NCBI GenBank assembly: GCA_964367905.1
Contig: CAYIZP010000041.1
Coordinates: 1 to 26,274, forward strand
Source of the DNA: CAUPWF01 sp964367905
GTDB lineage: Bacteria; Bacillota; Clostridia; Lachnospirales; Lachnospiraceae
DNA length: 26,274 bases
Reading direction: 5' to 3'
How positions within the stretch are numbered: the first letter of the stretch is position 1; every line of letters starts with the position of its first letter. Position numbers and translations under genes: made by a program. Below the pieces are notes generated by a model, which worked only from the letters and a program-made list of their open reading frames with translations, ran no database searches and was not told the DNA's origin. Of the stretch, positions 16,756 through 23,190 are shown in pieces.

Positions 16756-17446
16756 TCTTTATTTTTATCAACTCATGTAATTTTTCAAATGCTTCTTTGA
16801 TGCCCCCAACCTCATCAATGATTCCTTCTTTAACCGCTTCTCTTCCTACTAACATTGTACCGACATCTTTTACGAGTTCCTGAGAATTCAACATAAGAGT
16901 CTCGATTCGATCCACACTAATTTTAGAATGATCGGAGATAAACTTTGTAATCCGATCTTGAGTTTTAATAATATTTCGAAAGCTCTGCAATACACCAATT
17001 ACCATTCCACTTGCTCGAACAGGATGTATCACCATTGTCCCACTAGGAACAATGTAGGAATAGTCTGCTGCAACAGCTAGCGGACCTCCAATAGAATGAC
17101 TTCCGCCCAATACAAGCGAAACCGTTGGTTTACTCAAGGAAGCAATCATTTCTGCAATTGCAAGGCCTGCTTCTACATCCCCCCCCAGTGTATTCAATAG
17201 AATTAAGGTTCCTTCTATCTTGGGATTTTCTTCAATATTTGCTAAAATAGGTAATAAATGCTCATATTTTGTTGTTTTAGCATTGCCGGATGCGGATTCA
17301 TGTCCTTCTATTTCACCGATAATTGTTATAAGTTGAATATTTTTATTATTTTCTTCGTCTGGGACTACTTGTGTTCCAAATTCCTTTACGGATTCCTTTT
17401 CAATATTCTCTGTGTTGTCTTCATTCTCTTTATCTGATTTTTCCAT
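16742..17446 (-). CDS. tepA: TepA/YmfB-like ClpP-family serine protease
   Basis: ClpP-fold protease related to Bacillus TepA (YmfB), a soluble enzyme linked to protein export and signal peptide degradation. The 234 residues start with an acidic, Asn/Glu-rich tail (1-35), followed by the ClpP-like core. That core has NTLGGDVEAG (85-94), a nucleophile site GGSHSIGG with probable Ser118, and His141 in VIHPVR. The acidic member of the triad cannot be assigned by eye. I chose ATG 17446 (MEKSDK), with GGAGG 7 bases upstream, over ATG 17482, which has no site. It sits directly upstream of ftsK/spoIIIE, as in Bacillus. A weak -10-like TATAAT is about 38 bases upstream. Confidence 0.9.
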   Translation of the reverse strand: MEKSDKENEDNTENIEKESVKEFGTQVVPDEENNKNIQLITIIGEIEGHESASGNAKTTKYEHLLPILANIEENPKIEGTLILLNTLGGDVEAGLAIAEMIASLSKPTVSLVLGGSHSIGGPLAVAADYSYIVPSGTMVIHPVRASGMVIGVLQSFRNIIKTQDRITKFISDHSKISVDRIETLMLNSQELVKDVGTMLVGREAVKEGIIDEVGGIKEAFEKLHELIKIKNDRD

Positions 17447-17523
17447 GATGTTTCCTCCAATATTTTGATTAGTTATAATCATATCATTATATTTATCATG
17501 TGCACTTATTTTCCAAGATATAC

Positions 17524-17567
17524 AAAAAACGTATAAGTCTCACTGAATTCATAAGACTTATACGTTT
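17524..17567 (-). terminator. Rho-independent terminator after metY
   Basis: A perfect 14-base-pair stem, AAACGTATAAGTCT (17527-17540) with AGACTTATACGTTT (17554-17567), encloses a 13-base loop. On the minus strand it is followed by a run of T residues complementary to the A tract at 17524-17529. It starts 17 bases after the metY stop and separates metY from tepA. The A-rich base pairs at the foot could also give weak function on the other strand, but no plus-strand gene ends there. Confidence 0.85.
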
Positions 17568-17583
17568 AAAAAACATAAATATT

Positions 17584-18867
17584 CTATTGTACCTTAGTCA
17601 AGGCTTGCTCTAGGTCTGCGATAATATCTGCAACATCTTCAATTCCAACGCTGAAACGAATCAAATCTGCAGGAACACCTGCTTCTTTCAATTCTTCATC
17701 CGACATCTGGCGGTGGGTATGACTCGCTGGATGTAATACGGAAGTTCTTGCATCTGCTACATGAGTAACAATTGCTGCTAACTCTAGGCTATCCATCATG
17801 GAAGAAGCACCCTCACGCCCTGATTTCAAACCAAAAGAAACAACCCCACAAGTACCATTTGGCATATATTTCTGAGCCAGTGTATAATTTGAGTTTGATG
17901 AAAGTCCTGGATAGTTTACCCAAGCTACTTTCTCATGCTTCTCTAAGTACTCGGCAACTGCTTGTGCATTCTCGCAATGGCGTGGCATTCTTAGATGCAA
18001 GGTTTCTAATCCCATATTTAATAAAAACGCATTCTGTGGAGATTGAATGGATCCCAAATCTCTCATAAGATGTGTTGTTGCCTTTGTGATATAAGCACCT
18101 TTTCCAAACTTCTCTGTATAGATGATTCCATGATAAGTCTGATCTGGTGTCGTCAAGCCAGAGAATTTGTCGGCATGTTGACTCCAATCAAAATTACCAC
18201 TATCTACAATACAACCACCTACATTGGTTGCGTGTCCATCCATATATTTTGTAGTTGAATGTGTAACAATATCTGCTCCATGCTCGAATGGACGACAGTT
18301 AATCGGTGTTGGGAATGTATTATCTACAATCAATGGAACACCATTTTCGTGTGCAATTTTTGCAAATTTTTCAATATCTAGAACTGTCAATGCTGGATTT
18401 GCAATACTTTCTCCAAAAACTGCTTTCGTATTTGGTTGGAACGCTTTTCTCAAATCACCTTCTGAGATACTCGACTCTACAAAAGTCGCCTCGATTCCCA
18501 TCTTTTTCAACGTGTGGGCATATAGATTGTATGTTCCGCCATAGATTTCCGATGCACAAACCATATGATCTCCTGCTTCAAGAATATTAACCATGGCGTA
18601 AAAGTTAGCTGCCTGTCCCGAAGATGTTAACATCGCTGCAACCCCGCCCTCTAAATCACAGATTTTAGCTGCAACACAGTCATTGGTTGGATTCTGTAAT
18701 CTTGTATAAAAATACCCACTATCTTCCAAATCAAATAAACGACCCATTTGCTCACTTGTCTCGTATTTAAATGTGGTACTCTGGTAAACTGGAACTACGC
18801 GTGGTTCTCCTTTTTTTGGATTCCAACCTGATTGTACACATTTTGTGCCTAATTTAAATTCACTCAT
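17584..18867 (-). CDS. metY: O-acetylhomoserine sulfhydrylase (aminocarboxypropyltransferase) MetY
   Basis: PLP enzyme of the Cys/Met metabolism family that makes homocysteine from O-acetylhomoserine and sulfide. The 427-residue length is typical of MetY and longer than MetB/MetC (about 380-400). PLP-lysine Lys207 is in HSTTKY (203-208), Asp182 in VDNTF binds the pyridine ring, and YTRLQNPT (54-61) and SSGQAA (82-87) are family motifs. The ATG overlaps the stop of the CFI-box gene as TAATG, with AGGAGG supplied by the final Arg-Arg codons of that gene. No SAM (S-box) riboswitch or T-box is visible upstream, so control differs from many Firmicute methionine genes. A strong terminator follows. 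Confidence 0.95.
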   Translation of the reverse strand: MSEFKLGTKCVQSGWNPKKGEPRVVPVYQSTTFKYETSEQMGRLFDLEDSGYFYTRLQNPTNDCVAAKICDLEGGVAAMLTSSGQAANFYAMVNILEAGDHMVCASEIYGGTYNLYAHTLKKMGIEATFVESSISEGDLRKAFQPNTKAVFGESIANPALTVLDIEKFAKIAHENGVPLIVDNTFPTPINCRPFEHGADIVTHSTTKYMDGHATNVGGCIVDSGNFDWSQHADKFSGLTTPDQTYHGIIYTEKFGKGAYITKATTHLMRDLGSIQSPQNAFLLNMGLETLHLRMPRHCENAQAVAEYLEKHEKVAWVNYPGLSSNSNYTLAQKYMPNGTCGVVSFGLKSGREGASSMMDSLELAAIVTHVADARTSVLHPASHTHRQMSDEELKEAGVPADLIRFSVGIEDVADIIADLEQALTKVQ

Positions 18868-19631
18868 TATGACCTCCTAAAAAATTTATCTTTTAATGTT
18901 TTTACCATCTTAATATATAAATCTTTACATTCTTCTTTTTTGTTCGCTTCGATTAATTCGATGCAAGATTTCAAATACTTCTCCCATATGGACTGATACA
19001 CTTCTGTGGCATTACTCAATCGATTGATATGTTTCACAATCGTTGGAGCAATATTGTAATATTCTCTCACCAAAGCTCCACCTTCATTTGAGGTATGGAT
19101 AAGATAATCATCTCTAAAGTTTCTAAGCATGGATAGTTCATAGCAATCGTCTGCTTTATTTTGACTCTGACATACAGCTGTCGTAATATAGCAAAGACCA
19201 TTTCTGAACCCACCTTGAATATCGCCTTTTGATGACTTTTGAATGCTGGTTTTGAACGCTGTATTCCAGTTTTCAATACAAAGATCTGCGAATGTTTCTA
19301 ACATCTCATCATTGAGCGAGGTGACTAGTGGAATCACAAGACTTACCATCGCCATATTGTAGTCTGTTAATTTATAGCTAGCAGCACGTTTCGAAAGCCC
19401 CTGAAATTCTTCTTGTGTCTTATTTACAAATGCCGTCGAAAACTCTGTAATCGAAGCGATATCCTCCCCACTCTCACGATAGCAGGTCTGAATTCCCCAT
19501 AATACACTTTGGTATTTCACCTTCAGCCCTTCGAACAATTCATCGTAGTTTTTCTTTTTGAATTTCGGCATCAACTCCACTGCATTTCCTAGTAGATTCT
19601 TTAATCCTTCGTTAATTTCTATTCGTTCCAA
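18867..19631 (-). CDS. CFI-box domain protein, function unknown
   Basis: Cytoplasmic protein of 254 residues without signal peptide or membrane segments, largely helical. Residues about 147-201 match the domain known as the CFI box: CYITTAVC (147-154), DDCYEL (161-166), LRNFRDDYL (169-177) and LVREYYNIAP (187-196), with Cys147, Cys154 and Cys163 conserved in this pattern. Function of the domain is unknown to me. The start is TTG 19631, with AGGAGG 10 bases upstream, overlapping the end of yebC by 13 bases. The stop overlaps the metY ATG. It is thus translationally linked on both sides, between a translation factor gene and a methionine gene. Confidence 0.85.
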   Translation of the reverse strand: MERIEINEGLKNLLGNAVELMPKFKKKNYDELFEGLKVKYQSVLWGIQTCYRESGEDIASITEFSTAFVNKTQEEFQGLSKRAASYKLTDYNMAMVSLVIPLVTSLNDEMLETFADLCIENWNTAFKTSIQKSSKGDIQGGFRNGLCYITTAVCQSQNKADDCYELSMLRNFRDDYLIHTSNEGGALVREYYNIAPTIVKHINRLSNATEVYQSIWEKYLKSCIELIEANKKEECKDLYIKMVKTLKDKFFRRS

Positions 19632-20350
19632 TTATGATATACCTCCTGTACGTCATCATCCTCTTCTAACAAGTCGAGTGTCTTTGTAATATTTTTTATA
19701 TCTGTATCGTCGCTTAAATCCACCCATGTTTGAGGAATCATGGTAACCTCAGCACTAGCCATCGAGATTCCTTCTTTTTCCAGCCCTAAGCGAACTTCGC
19801 TAAATGCTTCTGACTCTATATAAATCTCGTAACTATCTTCTTCCTCTGTGAAATCTTCTGCACCAAGATCTAAAGCAAGCATCATCAACTCATCTGCATC
19901 CATATCTACTTCTTCTTTAGATAAAATAATCAATCCTTTTTTATCAAACATGAAAGAAACACAGCCAGGAGTCCCGATATTTCCAAATCCTTTTGTAAAT
20001 GCGTTTCTCACATTCGAAGCCGTTCGATTCTTATTATCCGTTAGAGTTTCTACAATAATTGCTGTACCATTTGGCCCATAACCTTCATATGTAATTCTCT
20101 CATAGTTATCAGCATTGGCATCTCCCGACGCCTTTTTTATTGCCTTATCAATGGTATCGTTTGGCATATTATTTGCTTTTGCCTTCGCAATTACATCACG
20201 CAACTTACTGTTATTTAATGGATCAGTTCCACCACCTTCTTTGATTGCAACTGTGATTTCCTTCCCAATTTTTGTAAATATCTTTCCCCTTACTGCATCA
20301 TTTTTCTCTTTTTTATGCTTTATATTTGCAAATTTTGAATGTCCTGACAT
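19619..20350 (-). CDS. YebC/PmpR family regulatory/translation factor
   Basis: YebC/TACO1 family protein of 243 residues. Members were first described as transcriptional regulators (PmpR) and are now also linked to relief of ribosome stalling. The opening MSGHSKFANIKHKKEKND and KIFTKIGKEI (about 24-33) are diagnostic, as are NNMPNDTIDKAIKKASG (about 60-76) and YEGYGPNGTAI (about 85-95). AAAGGA upstream of the ATG is a moderate ribosome site. A promoter-like sequence starts right after the mazF stop. The CFI-box gene overlaps its end. Confidence 0.95.
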   Translation of the reverse strand: MSGHSKFANIKHKKEKNDAVRGKIFTKIGKEITVAIKEGGGTDPLNNSKLRDVIAKAKANNMPNDTIDKAIKKASGDANADNYERITYEGYGPNGTAIIVETLTDNKNRTASNVRNAFTKGFGNIGTPGCVSFMFDKKGLIILSKEEVDMDADELMMLALDLGAEDFTEEEDSYEIYIESEAFSEVRLGLEKEGISMASAEVTMIPQTWVDLSDDTDIKNITKTLDLLEEDDDVQEVYHNWNE

Positions 20351-20384
20351 GATATTTTATATCCTTTCTCGTACTGTACTCCTT

Positions 20385-20413
20385 ATTCTATCATCAATGA
20401 TTTCTAAAAACAA
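20385..20413 (-). promoter_or_regulatory. Putative sigma-A promoter of yebC-CFI-metY
   Basis: On the minus strand TTGTTT (20413-20408), a 17-base spacer and TAGAAT (20390-20385) lie between the mazF stop and the yebC start. The -35 begins two bases after the mazF TAA. Confidence 0.5.
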
Positions 20414-20414
20414 G

Positions 20415-20768
20415 TTATGTATTCATTTCTAGGCTAATCTGTAATGCTTCATTGACTTTTCGCATGAACGAAGAATCTGTTTTACAGATTAATTCTCTCA
20501 AACGTAATTTATCAATGGTGCGCAGCTGCTCTAGTAATACCACAGAATTTTTGATAATTCCATACTTACTCGCTGAAATCTCCACATGTGTGGGTAGTTT
20601 TGCTTTATTCATCTTCGATGTAATCGCCGCACAAATCACGGTAGGACTATGCTTATTCCCTACGTTGTTTTGTATAATCAGAACTGGACGAACACCTCCT
20701 TGTTCCGAACCGACTACAGGACTTAAATCCGCATAAAAAATATCACCTCTTCTAACCAACACCTTCAT
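20415..20768 (-). CDS. mazF: MazF/PemK-type endoribonuclease toxin (EndoA)
   Basis: Sequence-specific mRNA interferase. The 117 residues are close to Bacillus MazF/EndoA throughout: RRGDIFYADLSPV (6-18), GSEQGGVRPVL (20-30) with catalytic Arg27, AAITSKM (47-53) with catalytic Thr50, and LLEQLRTIDK (78-87). All expected active-site residues are present, so it is probably functional. The ATG has GGAG 5 bases upstream. It follows alr, as in Bacillus, but the antitoxin gene normally found between alr and the toxin is absent: the gap is 110 bases. The antitoxin may be elsewhere in the genome or lost. Confidence 0.95.
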   Translation of the reverse strand: MKVLVRRGDIFYADLSPVVGSEQGGVRPVLIIQNNVGNKHSPTVICAAITSKMNKAKLPTHVEISASKYGIIKNSVVLLEQLRTIDKLRLRELICKTDSSFMRKVNEALQISLEMNT

Positions 20769-20878
20769 TCACTCTCCATACTAATTTGATAGTTTGAGTT
20801 TCCCCTTATTTTTCGAAAGTATTCACTCGTAGTATTATATTTTATGCTGGCTTCATCTGTCCTGTCACTGTAGAAGCT
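20765..20878 (-). other. Unexplained open frame between alr and mazF
   Basis: Directly after the alr stop, in the same frame, 37 codons run without a stop and end with a TGA that overlaps the mazF ATG as ATGA. No in-frame ATG, GTG or TTG exists except an ATG four codons from the end. The C-terminal part reads TSEYFRKIRGNSNYQ. It could be a decayed small gene, an alr readthrough tail or chance. It does not resemble a MazE/CopG antitoxin by eye. Confidence 0.25.
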
Positions 20879-22015
20879 TTATATGATGTATTCTCTTGGC
20901 ATTCTTTTCCCGATTCCACATACAAATTCGTAATTAAACTTATGTGCTAACCCTCCTAATTCTTCCACACTTATGTTTTGGTTCCCTGACACTCCGACTA
21001 AGATAACCTCACTCTCATTTTCAACATCATCAATCCCTGTCACATCTATCATGAATTGGTCCATACAGATTCTTCCTACAATAGGTGCTCTCTCACCATG
21101 AACCAAAACATATCCGATATTTGACAGACTTCTTGGATATCCATCTGCATACCCAATCGGTATCGTTGCAATTCTCCGACGTTCTTCTAGTGTATGAATT
21201 CCTCCATAGCTAATGCTTTCGCCTGCATCAATCCACCTTACTTGCGACACATGGCTAATCCAGCTCAAAGAAGGTTTTAAGTCTAGTCTACCGGTGTTCA
21301 CATCTTCTGAGGGTTGTAATCCATATAATGCAATTCCCACCCTTACAATATTGTGACTAAATTGTGGTAATTCAATTGTTCCAGCACTATTGGAACAATG
21401 AATATTCTCAAATACAATCCCTCGATGTTCGAGTTCTCTCACCAGTTCTAAGAAGCGCGTGTGTTGAAGGTTTGAAAATGTTCTATCTGCCTCATCTGCT
21501 TTGGAAAAATGAGTAAATATACCCTCGATTTTAACACATTCTAACTTACAGACTTCTATCACATCCTCTATAATACTATCAGAATGATGAAATCCGAGTC
21601 TGGTCATTCCAGTATCAATTTTAATATGAAAAATTGCTGTCTTCTTCATTTTCTTTGCAGTATTCGAAATCGCAACTGCAGTTTCCTTTGAAAAAATGCA
21701 GAATCCAAGTTCATGTTCGATTGCAACTTCATAATGCTCTGGGAAAATACACCCCAATACGAGGATGGGATATTCTATTCCTGAGCCCCTTAGCTCCATG
21801 CCTTCTTCAACTGTCGCTACCCCAAATCCCCAAATATCTTGATTCCCTTGCATGCTCTGTGCAATTGGTACCGCACCATGTCCGTATCCATCAGCTTTTA
21901 CGACTAACATAATTTTTGTTGCTACTGGAATATTTTTCTTTAGTTTGGTTAAGTTCTCAGCTATTGTATGCAAATTAACAGTGATTTTACCTCTCATATT
22001 CTTAATCATTGTCAT
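20879..22015 (-). CDS. alr: Alanine racemase
   Basis: PLP-dependent fold-III racemase converting L- to D-alanine for peptidoglycan. Counted from the second ATG, the PLP-lysine is Lys38 in VVKADGYGHG, the second catalytic residue is Tyr268 in SISYGG, and the C-terminus GIGKRMPR is typical. Length 376-378 residues is normal. Two starts are possible: ATG 22015 (GGGAG 6 bases upstream) and ATG 22009 (AGGGG 7 bases upstream). Either overlaps the end of acpS, so the genes are coupled. Canonical neighbours are acpS upstream and mazF downstream, as in Bacillus. Confidence 0.96.
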   Translation of the reverse strand: MTMIKNMRGKITVNLHTIAENLTKLKKNIPVATKIMLVVKADGYGHGAVPIAQSMQGNQDIWGFGVATVEEGMELRGSGIEYPILVLGCIFPEHYEVAIEHELGFCIFSKETAVAISNTAKKMKKTAIFHIKIDTGMTRLGFHHSDSIIEDVIEVCKLECVKIEGIFTHFSKADEADRTFSNLQHTRFLELVRELEHRGIVFENIHCSNSAGTIELPQFSHNIVRVGIALYGLQPSEDVNTGRLDLKPSLSWISHVSQVRWIDAGESISYGGIHTLEERRRIATIPIGYADGYPRSLSNIGYVLVHGERAPIVGRICMDQFMIDVTGIDDVENESEVILVGVSGNQNISVEELGGLAHKFNYEFVCGIGKRMPREYII

Positions 22016-22373
22016 TCCCCTCTCCCACTACATATGCTATTGCATATTTATCCAAATGTGAAATACTCACATGAATCGTTGTAACACCTAGTCCTTCTGC
22101 TAATCTGGACGCATTCTTATGAAGAACCACATAGGGCTTCTTCCTCTCTGTCCGCAACACTTCCACCTCTTGCATTTCAAACCCTGATATACCTGTTCCA
22201 AACATCTTTCCCACCGATTCTTTTACTGCCCAGTTACTCGCAGCCTTAACAATATCTCCACGAATCAACTCTCGCTCTGCTTCTGTAAAACATCGTTCTA
22301 AAAAAGCCTGCTTTTTACAGGCTTTTTTTATCCGTTCTATTTCTACAATATCTGTTCCGATTCCGATAATCAT
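22002..22373 (-). CDS. acpS: Holo-[acyl-carrier-protein] synthase
   Basis: Transfers 4'-phosphopantetheine from CoA to the serine of apo-ACP, activating fatty acid synthesis. The 123-residue trimeric-type AcpS has the Mg-binding Asp8 in GTDIVEIERI and Glu52 in WAVKESVGKMFGTG (48-61), with the C-terminal VSISHLDKYAIAYV. The ATG has AAGGA 7 bases upstream and lies 12 bases after the rex stop. The last 14 bases overlap alr. Confidence 0.96.
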   Translation of the reverse strand: MIIGIGTDIVEIERIKKACKKQAFLERCFTEAERELIRGDIVKAASNWAVKESVGKMFGTGISGFEMQEVEVLRTERKKPYVVLHKNASRLAEGLGVTTIHVSISHLDKYAIAYVVGEGNDND

Positions 22374-22385
22374 ATCTTTTCCTTA

Positions 22386-23030
22386 TTATAAATTCTTTTC
22401 TTGTGCTTTTTTCGATAAATTATAAGACAATCTCATCAAACTTTCAGAGAGATGAACATTTTCCACGATAACATCCTTAGATAGTTTCAAATCTGTATGG
22501 GCAAAATTCCATATCCCTTTGATTCCATAATCCACAAGTTTATCTGCCACTTCGATTGCTTTCGCTTTTGGTATGGTTAAGACTGCTATCTCAATATCAT
22601 TATTGAAAATAAAATTCTCTATTTCATCGATCGGTTTCACTGTAATTCCACGGATCGATAGGCCTACTAACCTAGGGTTGATATCAAAGAGGCCTTTTAC
22701 TAGAAATCCGCGTTTTTCAAATGACGCATAGTTCGCAAGCGCCTGTCCTAGATTACCAGCACCAATGATAATAATATTATGTTTTTGATCCAGTCCTAAT
22801 ATTTTCCCAATTTCATCATACAAGTATTGAACATTATATCCATATCCCTGTTGACCAAATCCACCAAAGTTATTCAAGTCTTGACGAATCTGAGATGCAG
22901 TCACATTCATCTTCTCACTTAAATCTGCAGAAGAGATTCTCTCCACTCCTTCGTCGATTAATTCTGCTAAATATCTATAATATCTCGGCAATCTTTTAAC
23001 AACTGCCACCGAAATAGTTTTTTCTACCAC
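22386..23030 (-). CDS. rex: Redox-sensing transcriptional repressor Rex
   Basis: Dimeric repressor that leaves DNA when NADH is high, controlling fermentation and redox genes in anaerobes. The 214 residues have an N-terminal winged helix (about 1-80) with recognition segment SQIRQDLNNFG (46-56) and the family stretch GFGQQGYGYNV (57-67). A Rossmann NADH-binding domain carries GAGNLG at 90-95. The start is GTG 23030, with AGGAG 9 bases upstream; a nearby ATG is out of frame. A near-consensus promoter precedes it. No clear Rex operator (TTGTTAA-N4-TTAACAA) is seen at its own promoter. Confidence 0.97.
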   Translation of the reverse strand: MVEKTISVAVVKRLPRYYRYLAELIDEGVERISSADLSEKMNVTASQIRQDLNNFGGFGQQGYGYNVQYLYDEIGKILGLDQKHNIIIIGAGNLGQALANYASFEKRGFLVKGLFDINPRLVGLSIRGITVKPIDEIENFIFNNDIEIAVLTIPKAKAIEVADKLVDYGIKGIWNFAHTDLKLSKDVIVENVHLSESLMRLSYNLSKKAQEKNL

Positions 23031-23070
23031 TGTACATCACTCCTGTATCCCAAAATTTATAACCTTTTCA

Positions 23071-23099
23071 ATTATAGTAAAAATAAGAGGTAAAGTCAA
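23071..23099 (-). promoter_or_regulatory. Sigma-A promoter of rex-acpS-alr-mazF
   Basis: On the minus strand TTGACT (23099-23094), a 17-base spacer and a perfect TATAAT (23076-23071). This is the best promoter match in the window, with a start expected near 23064. Confidence 0.8.
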
Positions 23100-23109
23100 A
23101 TATTAAACA

Positions 23110-23137
23110 TTGTTTTTTTTTTAATTTCATATATAAT
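23110..23137 (+). promoter_or_regulatory. Sigma-A promoter of the ABC-F gene
   Basis: TTGTTT (23110-23115), a 16-base spacer and TATAAT (23132-23137). The -35 lies only 10 bases from the -35 of the divergent rex promoter. The expected start is near 23144, within the leader hairpin. Confidence 0.65.
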
Positions 23138-23173
23138 GGTATCAGGGTCAAGCAGCAATTTAGCCCTGATATC
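23138..23173 (+). promoter_or_regulatory. Leader hairpin of the ABC-F gene
   Basis: GGTATCAGGG (23138-23147) pairs with CCCTGATATC (23164-23173), with one G-T pair, around a 16-base loop. It occupies almost the whole predicted 5' leader and ends just before the AAAAAAGGAG ribosome site. There is no T run after it, so it is not a simple terminator; a role in translation control or mRNA stability is inference. Confidence 0.55.
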
Positions 23174-23190
23174 AAAAAAGGAGATTTTAA

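Noticed and set aside
23064..23137. Rex operator at the rex/ABC-F promoters
   Set aside because: AT-rich half-site-like stretches exist, but no TTGTTAA-N4-TTAACAA dyad can be aligned.
23138..23173. Hairpin before the ABC-F gene as a rho-independent terminator
   Set aside because: Neither strand has a T run directly after the stem, and it lies within the predicted 5' leader.
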